From positions 1 to 9,686 of the forward strand of contig WGCT01000393.1 in NCBI GenBank assembly GCA_015493625.1: 9,686 nucleotides of DNA, written 5' to 3'. Source of the DNA: Draconibacterium sp. (lineage in GTDB: Bacteria > Bacteroidota > Bacteroidia > Bacteroidales > Prolixibacteraceae). Shown one piece after another: positions 1 to 8,367 of the stretch. The notes under the pieces are model-generated. The model was given only the letters and a program-made list of their open reading frames with translations. It searched no databases and had not been told where the DNA came from. The translations under genes and the position numbers were made by a program. Each line of letters opens with the position of its first letter. Positions within the stretch are counted from its first letter, which is position 1.

Positions 1-1698
1 GCTCAGGAGGGTGGTGTTAACTTTAAGATGTCCGATTTTATTGGGGTGAATACCAATGTTGCGTCGTACGACCAGCGGTTTATCGACGATTTGGGGAAAT
101 GTGCCAAATGGATACGCGAGTACCATTCGTGGGGTTTATACGAAGTTACCGATAACTATTACAGGTGGGACAACATTACTAAAACACCGTACAATTATAC
201 CTGGCCCGATCACAATAAATTTATGGATGAATGCAGGAATTTAGGAATAAATGTACTTATCGATGTTTTAAACAAGCCCGGGTGGGCAGGCTCTGCACGC
301 GGTGCTTACTCGAAAGGAGATGGCTCGAAACCCGAGGATTATCTCGACCGGCTGGAGTTTATTGGGCAGTTGGTTGCCCGGTACGGAGCACAAAAAATAG
401 ATAAATCGTTACTCGAAACCGCCGATAAAGTGTCGGGACAAAACTATATAAAGTATTACGAAGACGATAACGAACCCAATTATTGGTGGGAAACACCAAC
501 CTGGCCGGCCGAGAAATATGCTGTGTATTGCAATGCTGTTCACGATGGTTATGGCGTTCAAACATCAGACGACTATCCTTTGTTGGGAATTAAATCGGTC
601 GATTCGACAGCCATGCATGTTTTAGCCGGACTGGCAGAACGAAACCCTACATCGTATATTCAGAAAATAATAACGGCTTCGAAGGGGCGCATTCCGTTCG
701 ATGTAATTAATATTCATACCTATTGTAAAGACGAAAATGATGGTTACTCGCCCGAAAATGAAAAGTATGGAATTGAACAGAATTTGAGTGCTTTTATGCG
801 TTGGTGCAGAACAAATTTACCCAATATTCCGGTTTGGATTACCGAATTTGGGTGGGATACCTATATGCTCGACAATAAACACTCGTACATTTATGCACCA
901 CAACCGCAGCAGGCAAATTATATTCTTCGTTCCTATTTCGTTGCACTAAAAATGGGGTTCGAAAAAGCATTTCTTTTTATGGGCAGCGACCCGAGCAGTA
1001 AAAGCACACAGCAGTTTGCAAGTAGCGGGTTGTTGATGGATAGAAACACCGGGTTGGCAAAAAAAATCTCGTATTACTATTTGGCTACCATGCAAAAGGT
1101 TTTAGGAGCTGCGACCCTTCGCAAAATTGTTTCGTACCGGGAAATGGTAGATGAAAATGAAGTGTACTGTTTTGAGTTTGTTAACGATTCGGCAGAACAT
1201 ATTTTTGCCCTCTGGACCCGTACAAAAAACTCGAAAACCGACAATGGAACCACTCTCCACTATTCGTTCGACATAGGTTACCAACCCGAATATGCCTATT
1301 CTGTTTTACCTAAAAACAAAAGCTATACAGGCGAAAAAGTGGAACACGAAATTCAGAATAACTCAATAGAATTAACACTTACCGAAACCCCGCAGTTTTT
1401 GGTTGTTGCCGAAAACAAAACATCGTCTATTAAAAATATCACACCAGCTATTCATTATAGAATTTATCCGAACCCGGCAAAGAATAATATTCATATTTCA
1501 TTGCTTAACCCTCAAACTCAAAAAATAAAAATAGCTGTTTATTCTGTTGTTGGAAAATTGGAAAAAATAGTTGTTGATGGTTGTGTAAGGCAAGGTCCGC
1601 ATAGTTTTAATGTTGGTGAGACATTAACTCGGGGCATCTATTTTGTAAAACTACAGGGAGAAACATTTAACTTTACAGAGAAGATTATAATTCAATAG
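1..1698 (+). CDS. Secreted clan GH-A (GH39-like) glycoside hydrolase with T9SS sorting domain, 5'-truncated
   Basis: Probable extracellular or cell-surface glycosidase; the substrate cannot be told. The frame is open from base 1, reading AQEGGVNFK before the first Met at 28, and a T9SS cargo needs a Sec signal peptide that is absent here. The true start is therefore left of the window, and AQ-EGG may lie just after signal cleavage. Counting from the Met at 28, residues 1-360 look like a (beta/alpha)8 barrel. N148-E149-P150-N151 is the usual clan GH-A acid/base motif, in the NEPN form seen in GH39, and E273 in WITEFGW is the likely nucleophile. Residues about 365-465 resemble the accessory beta-sandwich that often follows such barrels. 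Residues about 475-556 are a type A T9SS C-terminal domain (YRIYPNPAKN, then GIYFVKLQ, ending EKIIIQ), which directs outer-membrane export and anchoring. Clan and sorting domain are secure; the exact GH family is not. It could be GH5-like or unclassified. Confidence 0.85.
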   Translation, partial: AQEGGVNFKMSDFIGVNTNVASYDQRFIDDLGKCAKWIREYHSWGLYEVTDNYYRWDNITKTPYNYTWPDHNKFMDECRNLGINVLIDVLNKPGWAGSARGAYSKGDGSKPEDYLDRLEFIGQLVARYGAQKIDKSLLETADKVSGQNYIKYYEDDNEPNYWWETPTWPAEKYAVYCNAVHDGYGVQTSDDYPLLGIKSVDSTAMHVLAGLAERNPTSYIQKIITASKGRIPFDVINIHTYCKDENDGYSPENEKYGIEQNLSAFMRWCRTNLPNIPVWITEFGWDTYMLDNKHSYIYAPQPQQANYILRSYFVALKMGFEKAFLFMGSDPSSKSTQQFASSGLLMDRNTGLAKKISYYYLATMQKVLGAATLRKIVSYREMVDENEVYCFEFVNDSAEHIFALWTRTKNSKTDNGTTLHYSFDIGYQPEYAYSVLPKNKSYTGEKVEHEIQNNSIELTLTETPQFLVVAENKTSSIKNITPAIHYRIYPNPAKNNIHISLLNPQTQKIKIAVYSVVGKLEKIVVDGCVRQGPHSFNVGETLTRGIYFVKLQGETFNFTEKIIIQ

Positions 1699-1715
1699 GT
1701 GGATAAAAAGCCCAC

Positions 1716-1746
1716 TTAATTGGGGAAGAAAAATAACCTCAATTAA
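1716..1746 (+). terminator. Hairpin after the glycoside hydrolase, possible weak terminator
   Basis: Bases 1716-1725 (TTAATTGGGG) pair with 1737-1746 (CCTCAATTAA) over 10 bp with one G-T wobble and an 11-base A-rich loop. It starts 18 bases after the stop codon. Only a short T4 run follows, at 1751-1754, so as an intrinsic terminator it is weak. It could instead stabilise the mRNA 3' end. Confidence 0.3.
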
Positions 1747-1755
1747 ACAATTTTG

Positions 1756-1797
1756 TTAGCAAAAAAGTAAAAGCTATATTTAGCTGTTTTTTGTTGA
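1756..1797 (+). terminator. Rho-independent terminator-like hairpin between the glycoside hydrolase and the kinase
   Basis: An upper stem AGCTA (1772-1776) / TAGCT (1781-1785) closes a TATT loop. A lower A/T stem, CAAAAAA (1760-1766) / TTTTTTG (1787-1793), follows across a small internal loop, and a few wobble and A-T pairs extend it to 1756/1797. The T6 run directly after the upper stem gives the usual intrinsic terminator arrangement, and the A6 run on the other side would serve the opposite strand. The stem is GC-poor, so its strength is doubtful. Confidence 0.45.
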
Positions 1798-1911
1798 AAT
1801 TGATATCGTATAATTATTCTTTTAAAGCAACACGGACGTGAAACCTTTTTTAGTTGACCCAAAATTTATTTAAAATAGATTTTTGTGGATATCAGAAGTT
1901 TTACGAACCTT

Positions 1912-1919
1912 TAAGTTTG
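1912..1919 (+). promoter_or_regulatory. Candidate Bacteroidota -7 promoter element (TAAGTTTG) for the histidine kinase
   Basis: TAAGTTTG matches the Bacteroidota housekeeping -7 consensus TAnnTTTG exactly and lies 25 bases before the kinase start codon. The best -33-like TTTG, at 1882-1885, is 26 bases upstream instead of the usual 19-21, so the upstream half is poor. A run of ten T (1924-1933) covers the predicted start of transcription. The leader would be only about 20 nt long. Confidence 0.3.
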
Positions 1920-1944
1920 TGAGTTTTTTTTTTGAAATTAAGTT

Positions 1945-4437
1945 ATGGTATATCCTGATAGAGCAACCCGGCTACAGAGAGAAAATGAGCGTTTAAAAGC
2001 TCAGGTTGAAGAGCTGAAAAAATTGGAGCGCCAGCATAAGTTATCGGTTGAAGAGTTGAAAAGCACAACCGAGCGACTAAAAAAAATATTTGCTGCTGCT
2101 CCCGATGCTATTCTTATTCTTACTCACGATGGAACTTGTGTACATGTAAACAAAGTTGTTGAAGATGCACTTGGCTCTAAAATGGAAGACATTATCGGCA
2201 AAAATTTCTTTGAAATTTCGTTGTTATCTAAAACCGATCTTAATAAAGTAAAAACGGGAATAGAAGAGAATATAAAAGGTAAAAAATACGGACCGTTTGA
2301 AGTTTTGTATACCAGCAGAGATGGAAAGCAAAAGTTTTCCGACATCTTAATTTACCCCATAAAATTCGATGAGAACACGTTAAGCCTTGTGGTTATTCGC
2401 GATATTACAGAGCAAAAAAAATCGGCAAGAATTATTGCTGAAAACGAAAAGCGACTTTCGTTACACATCAATAAAACACCACTCGGATTTATTGAGTGGG
2501 ATTTGGATTTTAAAGTAAGACAATGGAATCCGTCTGCCGAGCGAATTTTTGGATATACAAGAGAGGAAGCCATTGGTAAATATGTAAGTTTTATTCTGCC
2601 TCCATCGTCTTTGCCCAATGTTGAAAAGATATGGGATAAAATCCTTATATCGAAGAGAGGCAGAAAAAATATAAATAAAAATATAAAAAAAGGTGGCGAT
2701 GTAATTTTGTGCGAATGGTTTAATTCGCGTTTGGTAAACAAAAATAACCAAGTTGTTTCAGTTGCCTCTTGGGTTCAGAATATTACCGAACGATCGCGTG
2801 CCGAAAAAATAAAAAAGGTACTTTACAACATCTCGAATGCGGTAAATACAACCGATAATCTTCATAAACTTATTGGTTTTATTCGCAATGAACTGAGTAC
2901 CATAATAGATACAACCAACTTTTACATTGCCCTTTATAACGAAAAGAACGATACCATAACATTGCCTTTCTTTGTCGATGAGAAAGACAAGTTTACCGAA
3001 ATACCGGCGGGGAAAACATTAACAAAATATGTGGTAAAAATTCAGAAACCTCTTTTGTTAAATTCCGAATTGCAGAGCGAGCTCGAAAGAAGAGGAGAGA
3101 TGGAGATGGTTGGTGCCGATTCGAAAGTTTGGTTGGGAATACCGCTTAAAACCGAAGGCAAAGTTACAGGAGTTTTGGTGGTGCAAAGTTATACCGACGA
3201 GAATGCTTTTAACAGTGCCGATGTTAAAATGCTTGAGTTTGTTTCAGACCAGATAAGTCTTTCTATTAATCGCAAAAAAACGGAAGACGAGTTGGTTGCA
3301 GCGCTGAAAAAAGCAGAGGAGAGCGACAAACTAAAAACCGCTTTTTTACAAAATATGAGCCACGAAATAAGAACGCCAATGAGCGGAATTCTTGGTTTTA
3401 CTTCGTTGCTGAAAGAGTCGGGAGATATAAATACTAAGCAGCTCGAGTATTTACGTATAATTGAGAAAAGCGGCGAGCGGATGCTTAACACCATAAACGA
3501 TTTAATGGATATTTCGAAAGTTGAATCAGGCCAAATGGATGTTGAAAACAGTAAAATAAATATAAACGAATTAATTGATTATACGCAAACGTTTTTCTAT
3601 CCCGAAGCAAAAGCAAAAGGGGTGGAAATCTCCTCACAAAAAGGATTGTCGCTGGAAGAGTCGGTTATTGTTTCAGACAAAGAGAAACTGTATGCAATAT
3701 TGACGAACCTGGTAAAAAATGCAATAAAATATACGCCTAAAGGAATGATTCAGTTTGGCTACCGCACCCAAAAAAACAACCTCCTCTTTTTTGTAAAAGA
3801 CAGTGGCATTGGAATTCCTAAAGAGGAGTTAAATACCGTTTTCGATAGGTTTGTTCAGGTTCATAAAAATTTATCGAGCGAGTACGAAGGAACCGGGTTG
3901 GGGTTGTCGATTACCAAAGCATATGTAGAAATGCTGGGTGGTACTATTGGAGTTAAGTCGGAATACGGCAAAGGTTCAGAATTTTATTTCGAGATTCCGT
4001 ATAAAAAAGATGTGCTCGTTGAGAAAAAAACAAAGCCGGTAAAGGAACAAAAAACAGCTGGAAGTATTGGGCAAAAACAGATAAGAATTCTTATTGCCGA
4101 AGATGATGAAACCATTAGGAAATACCTCTCTATTGTGGTGCGAAAAATAAGTTCGGAAGTGATTTTTGCAAAAAATGGAATAGAAGCGGTTGAGATTTGT
4201 AAAACGAATGCTACTATCGATTTGGTTTTAATGGATATTAAAATGCCGGCGATGGATGGTTACGAAGCAACCCGACAAATTAGGAAGTTTAATAAAAGTG
4301 TTGTAATTGTTGCTCAAACGGCATTTTCGTTCGAGAGCGAACAGGAGAAAGCAAAGGTAGTGGGGTGCAACGACTACGTTACAAAACCGGTTACGCGAAA
4401 TAAAATTATTGAAATAATAGGGAAATATCTTGTGTAG
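1945..4437 (+). CDS. Soluble hybrid histidine kinase: coiled coil-PAS-PAS-GAF-HisKA-HATPase-receiver
   Basis: Cytoplasmic sensor kinase that should autophosphorylate on His and pass phosphate to its own receiver, and probably on to a separate partner. The 830 residues show no signal peptide or membrane segment. Order: charged coiled coil about 8-48; PAS about 42-157, ending in the VIRDITEQ signature; second PAS about 165-285, ending NITERSRAE; GAF about 290-445; HisKA with H473 in MSHEIRTPMS; HATPase with N box N588/N592, G1 box D619-S-G-I-G, F box F633/F636 and G2 box G649-T-G-L-G; receiver about 712-830 with acidic E719/D720/D721, phosphoacceptor D764, T792 and K814. All catalytic residues are present. 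There is no DNA-binding output. The start is firm: an in-frame TAA lies two codons upstream and no Shine-Dalgarno site is seen. The gene ends flush against the convergent rhamnosidase gene. The signal sensed is unknown; PAS and GAF domains commonly bind small ligands or redox cofactors. Confidence 0.93.
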   Translation: MVYPDRATRLQRENERLKAQVEELKKLERQHKLSVEELKSTTERLKKIFAAAPDAILILTHDGTCVHVNKVVEDALGSKMEDIIGKNFFEISLLSKTDLNKVKTGIEENIKGKKYGPFEVLYTSRDGKQKFSDILIYPIKFDENTLSLVVIRDITEQKKSARIIAENEKRLSLHINKTPLGFIEWDLDFKVRQWNPSAERIFGYTREEAIGKYVSFILPPSSLPNVEKIWDKILISKRGRKNINKNIKKGGDVILCEWFNSRLVNKNNQVVSVASWVQNITERSRAEKIKKVLYNISNAVNTTDNLHKLIGFIRNELSTIIDTTNFYIALYNEKNDTITLPFFVDEKDKFTEIPAGKTLTKYVVKIQKPLLLNSELQSELERRGEMEMVGADSKVWLGIPLKTEGKVTGVLVVQSYTDENAFNSADVKMLEFVSDQISLSINRKKTEDELVAALKKAEESDKLKTAFLQNMSHEIRTPMSGILGFTSLLKESGDINTKQLEYLRIIEKSGERMLNTINDLMDISKVESGQMDVENSKININELIDYTQTFFYPEAKAKGVEISSQKGLSLEESVIVSDKEKLYAILTNLVKNAIKYTPKGMIQFGYRTQKNNLLFFVKDSGIGIPKEELNTVFDRFVQVHKNLSSEYEGTGLGLSITKAYVEMLGGTIGVKSEYGKGSEFYFEIPYKKDVLVEKKTKPVKEQKTAGSIGQKQIRILIAEDDETIRKYLSIVVRKISSEVIFAKNGIEAVEICKTNATIDLVLMDIKMPAMDGYEATRQIRKFNKSVVIVAQTAFSFESEQEKAKVVGCNDYVTKPVTRNKIIEIIGKYLV

Positions 4438-6828
4438 TTATTGTGGTAATGAAATGCTATTTTCTCCCCCTTTTAACTGAAATTCTTTTTCTTTCCAATA
4501 AAATATTCCGGTTGTACTTTCCGGAATAGAAACAATACCGGAAATTGTGCCATCGCTGTTCTTTGTGAGATTGACTGCAATTGAGCCCTTTGGATGTGGC
4601 ATTTCTGCTTTTATAAAACTCAGCTCTCCAAAAGCTGGTTTAATCTCAATTTTATTAAATCTCGGAGATGCCGGCCGAATTCCGCATACTGTTGCCAGTA
4701 AATCGTAATTCGGGGTTGCCCCCCAAGCATGGCAATCGGAGCGTTCATCGTAATCGCCCTCTTCGAAAGTGGTAAGTCCTTTGGCAATCATGTCACGCCA
4801 AGGTGCCAGTTGTTCAATATATTGGTCGGCAAGCCCCACTTTTTGCATGGCCTGAAAAAGATAAAATTTAAAATATATTGTGCATTGAATGAGCGTTTTG
4901 TCAGTTAAAACACGCTGCATTACCTCTTTTTGTTTTTCCTTAGGAATTGCATCGGTTAAGACTCCCCATATATTTGTATGTTGCGAATAAGAGTTTTCGA
5001 ATGGAGTCTCTTTTAACAGTTGTTTTTCTCTGTCGAAACAGTTATTAAAAACCGCTGTTTTTATAGATTTAGCCTGTTCTTTATAATGTTTAGCCTCATA
5101 CGTTTTCCCAAAAAAATTAAATAGCTCCGATGCGCGGTCGAGTGAATAGGCATAGTTCAATGAAATGAGGGCCGAGTTACTTGTGTCAACACCGGCCGGA
5201 CAGCCAACTAAGAATCCGGGAGACCAGTCAGAAAAATTAAACCAGTCGAGAGGCCCAACCATGCCGTTTTTGTCGATTCGTCTTTCGAACCAACCCAAAA
5301 CTGCCTGAACCCCCGGTAAAAATTGTTTAACAAAAGCAGTGTCGTCGCGAAGCATAAAAAAGTCGTGAACCATATCGACCCAATACAACGAAAACGGGGG
5401 AGTAATTTGTGGCTCCGATGTAGGAGCACGCCCCATTGTAAGTCCTTCCGGAATACGCGAATTATCGATAAGTTGCAGTGCATTTCGCATTAATCGATCA
5501 TCGCCTGTAACATACAGCGAAATTAACGATTGCAGCCGTGTGTCGCCAACATATTGCAGCTGTTCCCAGTACGGACAATCCATATACGTTTCTTCGGCAC
5601 AAAGCCGTGCAGTACGCCACCCAACATCCCATATTTTTGAGACAGATAAGTTGTCGCATTTAAAAAAAGCGTTTTCTTTAAACGGATAAGCTGTAAAAAT
5701 GCCATAATAATCTTCTAGTATAAGTGGTTCGTTTTGGGTCTCAATATCGAGTTGAATAAAACGGTAAGTACGAAGCCAAAGTGGCCTGAATTTTCTTTTG
5801 TCTCCTCCGTCGGGAATAAATAAATCATAATATCCGCGAATTTTCTTTCCCTCTGTAATGTTGCGGTTTCCCTTCGAACCATCTTTTGCAATTAATGCTT
5901 CGGCATAAGTAACTTTTATTTTACTGTATTTTCCTTTACTTACAATTATTTCCGGATAGCCAATAGTTAAATAAGTTTGGTCGAGAAGTAGCGACACTTT
6001 TGAATTCGCAGGAATTGTTAATCCTTTTTTCCCCGCTAAAAAGTCGGTGTCGCAAGTAATTTTATTGCTTCTTACTATTTTGTGTAATCGCTCTATTTTA
6101 TGCTCCATTGGTGGAATTGTTCGTTTAACCAGTTTCCAGGGAGTACCATGCATATAACCATATCCGGCAACAAGAGTAATAATTTTTGGAGTTGCCCATT
6201 TTGAGTCATCAAAATTTTCTTTTTCCCAGTTCCATACTTTTTTTGTACCATCTATTCTGTCGCACGGACCTGCAACATAAAAATCTTCGACCATTTCTCG
6301 TGTTATTTCAATAGCCGAGTAGGCACTGTCGGCAATTACTTTCCAATTTGCAGTTCCTGTATTTAATTTATTTTCCAGTTCTCCCTTGGCTTGTAAAATA
6401 AATGCGGTTTTGTATGATAATTGAGCAACCGGCCTGAACTCTCCGAAATTAATAACCTCGGCTGCTATTGTATTTTTACCCTTTTTTAAATAGCTCGATA
6501 TATTAACCGTTTCATATCTCCATCTATTTAATGTTCCTCGTGCAGGCCCATTCGAAACTTCCGTGCCATTAACAAAAAGCCGGTACCGGTTATCGGCCGA
6601 AACATAAATTATTGCCGTACTTTTAACGTCTTCTGTTTCAAAAGTATTCCGGAAATAAAAAACGCCATAATCGAAAACGGAAGTGGTTGGATGTGTTATC
6701 CACGAGGCATTCCACGAATGACGAATATGTCCCCAGTCGGTATTAATCAAAATGTTGCGCTCTTGTGAAAACAGAGAAATGGGAAGAGTAGAAATGGCAA
6801 TAAAAAGAAAGATTGGTTTTAGTCTCAT
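4438..6828 (-). CDS. Secreted alpha-L-rhamnosidase, GH78-type six-hairpin glycosidase
   Basis: Predicted to release terminal alpha-L-rhamnose from glycans or glycosides by the inverting mechanism known for GH78. Residues 1-22 (MRLKPIFLFI onwards, ending in SLFSQ) form a Sec signal peptide without a lipobox, so the enzyme is probably periplasmic. Residues about 50-215 fit the rhamnosidase N-terminal beta-sandwich, about 250-375 a second beta domain, about 385-715 the (alpha/alpha)6 catalytic barrel, and about 718-796 the C-terminal beta domain. The motif DCPYWEQLQYVGD (417-429) aligns with the GH78 motif DCPQRDERLGWTGD, with a one-residue deletion. It offers D417, general acid E422 and D429; Tyr426 replaces the usual Trp. 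E689 in TTFEE is the candidate general base. The length of 796 is normal. The first in-frame stop upstream lies about 10 codons before the Met with no other ATG between, fixing the start. The family is well supported; true substrate specificity is inferred. Confidence 0.88.
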   Translation of the reverse strand: MRLKPIFLFIAISTLPISLFSQERNILINTDWGHIRHSWNASWITHPTTSVFDYGVFYFRNTFETEDVKSTAIIYVSADNRYRLFVNGTEVSNGPARGTLNRWRYETVNISSYLKKGKNTIAAEVINFGEFRPVAQLSYKTAFILQAKGELENKLNTGTANWKVIADSAYSAIEITREMVEDFYVAGPCDRIDGTKKVWNWEKENFDDSKWATPKIITLVAGYGYMHGTPWKLVKRTIPPMEHKIERLHKIVRSNKITCDTDFLAGKKGLTIPANSKVSLLLDQTYLTIGYPEIIVSKGKYSKIKVTYAEALIAKDGSKGNRNITEGKKIRGYYDLFIPDGGDKRKFRPLWLRTYRFIQLDIETQNEPLILEDYYGIFTAYPFKENAFFKCDNLSVSKIWDVGWRTARLCAEETYMDCPYWEQLQYVGDTRLQSLISLYVTGDDRLMRNALQLIDNSRIPEGLTMGRAPTSEPQITPPFSLYWVDMVHDFFMLRDDTAFVKQFLPGVQAVLGWFERRIDKNGMVGPLDWFNFSDWSPGFLVGCPAGVDTSNSALISLNYAYSLDRASELFNFFGKTYEAKHYKEQAKSIKTAVFNNCFDREKQLLKETPFENSYSQHTNIWGVLTDAIPKEKQKEVMQRVLTDKTLIQCTIYFKFYLFQAMQKVGLADQYIEQLAPWRDMIAKGLTTFEEGDYDERSDCHAWGATPNYDLLATVCGIRPASPRFNKIEIKPAFGELSFIKAEMPHPKGSIAVNLTKNSDGTISGIVSIPESTTGIFYWKEKEFQLKGGENSISLPQ

Positions 6829-6910
6829 TTTAATTTCGTTGTTTGCTTTATTTCTTTTTCAGCAGAAAAATTTATTCGAATTTTTTATCTCGCTCCGTAC
6901 AGTTTATTAA

Positions 6911-8323
6911 TTATTGTTGTATGAAAATGTATTTATTTAAGTCGTTAATTGTTTTAGGTTTGGCTATAATCTTCCTGTTTTTGTCGAGGAGAAATAGTGT
7001 GGGTGTTCCGTAAATATTGTATTTATTGGCAACTTCTCCGTCCCAGCTTTTTAAATCGGAGAGGTTAAACCACGATTCAATGCCCAGCTCATCAACTTTT
7101 GCCTTCCACTCTTTTTCGGAAGTGTCTAACGAAACTGTTACAACTTCTACTCTTTTCTTATCTTGCTTGCTGTACCACTCTTTTATTTTTGGAATCATTA
7201 GGTTACAATGCGGACACCAACCTGCCCAGAAAATCAACAGGGTTGCCTCCTTTGCTACCTCCGACAAAGTAACCGGGTCGTCGTTCACATCGTTTAACGT
7301 AAAATCGGGAACCACGGTATTTATTTTCATCGTTTTATAAAACAGTAATCGCCGTTCTGCTGTGGTTTTATTGTCGGAGCTACATGTTGAATCGTTGTAC
7401 TTGCCGGCTAAATAAACAAGCGCATTTTCAAGATTCAATTGTTCGAAACCCCGCATTAAAAAGTCGAGAATAAACTCGTAAACTTTTTCATCCTTTTCGG
7501 TGTTTGTGCAAATTACATCAGCACCTTTAATAAATTCCTGCTCTTGCTGTTCGCGTGTTAGCCCTTTTTTTGCATAACTCATTAAATACGTAAAAACAGT
7601 TGTCGAATAAATTGTTGTATTGATTAGCTCCTCATCGGTAAAATCGAGATGATTAAAAAATTCTGCTTTAAATATTTCGTCTCTTTTTTCGGCACTCAGT
7701 TTCCCATCGAGAAAAGGTTCGCGGTACATGGCAATTATTTTCGAAGCAAAAAAATTTTTATGTTGCCGAATTGTTTCCGAAATGTAGTTGTCACGCTTGT
7801 GCTGCAATTCATTGTATATTTTTGCCTGCTTCTCGGCTTCTGCCAAGTTATTCGTTTGCTGAAAATAGTTGAGTTCCATTTTGCTCTCTTTCAGCTGTTT
7901 CTTGAGATTAGACTCTTTTTTCTTAAAATCGAACCACACATTGTTTTCTTCCGATTGAATAATATTTAAACTGTCGTGCGGAGCTTTAAAATTGGTTTTA
8001 AAAAAAATATCTTCGTGGTTAAAAATAAAATCGATGTGCTGTGGCGGTTCGTTCATTAATTCCGCAACCCGGGTCTGCCCCAGAATAATACGGTACATTC
8101 CGGCAGGTGCGTTTTCGGGCAAAATAAACTCAATGTCAGCCGGTTGTTTTACTGATAAATTGTCGATTTTAAAGGTGTCTGTTTTTATTTGTTTGTCGCC
8201 TTTTAAAAGAAACAGATATACAATATTCTGCCTCTGGTTTTTAATGCGAAATTCTAATTTATGCGATTTTGCATTGGTAGAAAGTAGCAGGAAAGAAAAC
8301 AGAACTGAAAAAAGCAGTTTCAT
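6911..8323 (-). CDS. Exported TlpA/ResA-like thioredoxin-fold protein with long N-terminal extension
   Basis: Probable periplasmic thiol-disulfide oxidoreductase. Residues 1-18 (MKLLFSVLFSFLLLSTNA) are a signal peptide with no lipobox Cys. Residues about 20-120 are beta-rich and resemble the N-terminal DUF4369-type domain common in Bacteroidota TlpA-like proteins. Residues about 125-330 are helical and charged, with a likely coiled coil at 130-190, resembling DUF5106-type middle regions. The redoxin domain spans about 335-470, with the active site W369-C370-P371-H372-C373 and the cis-proline loop G439-T440-P441. Both redox cysteines are present. An in-frame TAA lies five codons upstream of the Met and no other ATG lies between, so the start is firm. 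It sits 82 bases ahead of the rhamnosidase gene on the same strand, with no clear terminator between, so co-transcription is possible. The redox partner is unknown; the two domain names before the redoxin are tentative. Confidence 0.87.
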   Translation of the reverse strand: MKLLFSVLFSFLLLSTNAKSHKLEFRIKNQRQNIVYLFLLKGDKQIKTDTFKIDNLSVKQPADIEFILPENAPAGMYRIILGQTRVAELMNEPPQHIDFIFNHEDIFFKTNFKAPHDSLNIIQSEENNVWFDFKKKESNLKKQLKESKMELNYFQQTNNLAEAEKQAKIYNELQHKRDNYISETIRQHKNFFASKIIAMYREPFLDGKLSAEKRDEIFKAEFFNHLDFTDEELINTTIYSTTVFTYLMSYAKKGLTREQQEQEFIKGADVICTNTEKDEKVYEFILDFLMRGFEQLNLENALVYLAGKYNDSTCSSDNKTTAERRLLFYKTMKINTVVPDFTLNDVNDDPVTLSEVAKEATLLIFWAGWCPHCNLMIPKIKEWYSKQDKKRVEVVTVSLDTSEKEWKAKVDELGIESWFNLSDLKSWDGEVANKYNIYGTPTLFLLDKNRKIIAKPKTINDLNKYIFIQQ

Positions 8324-8367
8324 AGTAAGTGCAATTTAAACTGTTGAATGATGCGATGCCAATTTAG

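Noticed and set aside
5..10. AGGAGG as a ribosome binding site for the Met at 28
   Set aside because: It is 17 bases from the ATG, too far for a Shine-Dalgarno site, and Bacteroidota rarely use them. The frame is open through it, and a T9SS cargo needs a signal peptide upstream, so these bases are more likely coding.
1854..1881. TTGACC-N16-TAGATT as a sigma70-type promoter for the kinase
   Set aside because: It resembles the E. coli consensus, but the Bacteroidota housekeeping sigma factor uses TTTG/TAnnTTTG, and a closer exact -7 match exists at 1912-1919.
2352..2751. Antisense open frames of 129 and 96 codons within the kinase gene
   Set aside because: They overlap each other and a well-supported kinase with intact motifs, show low-complexity Phe/Ile/Ser-rich composition and match no family I know.
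4400..4480. Bidirectional terminator at the kinase/rhamnosidase junction
   Set aside because: Only an imperfect GGGAAATA / TATTTTCTCCC pairing with mismatches is seen; it is not good enough to call.
6829..6910. Separate promoter for the rhamnosidase
   Set aside because: The best minus-strand match, TAAATTTT, departs from TAnnTTTG at the key G and has no -33 TTTG at the right distance.
7992..8339. 115-codon + strand frame opposite the start of the tlpA-like gene
   Set aside because: It lies fully opposite a signal peptide and domain that are clearly coding on the other strand; nothing in its translation looks like a real protein.
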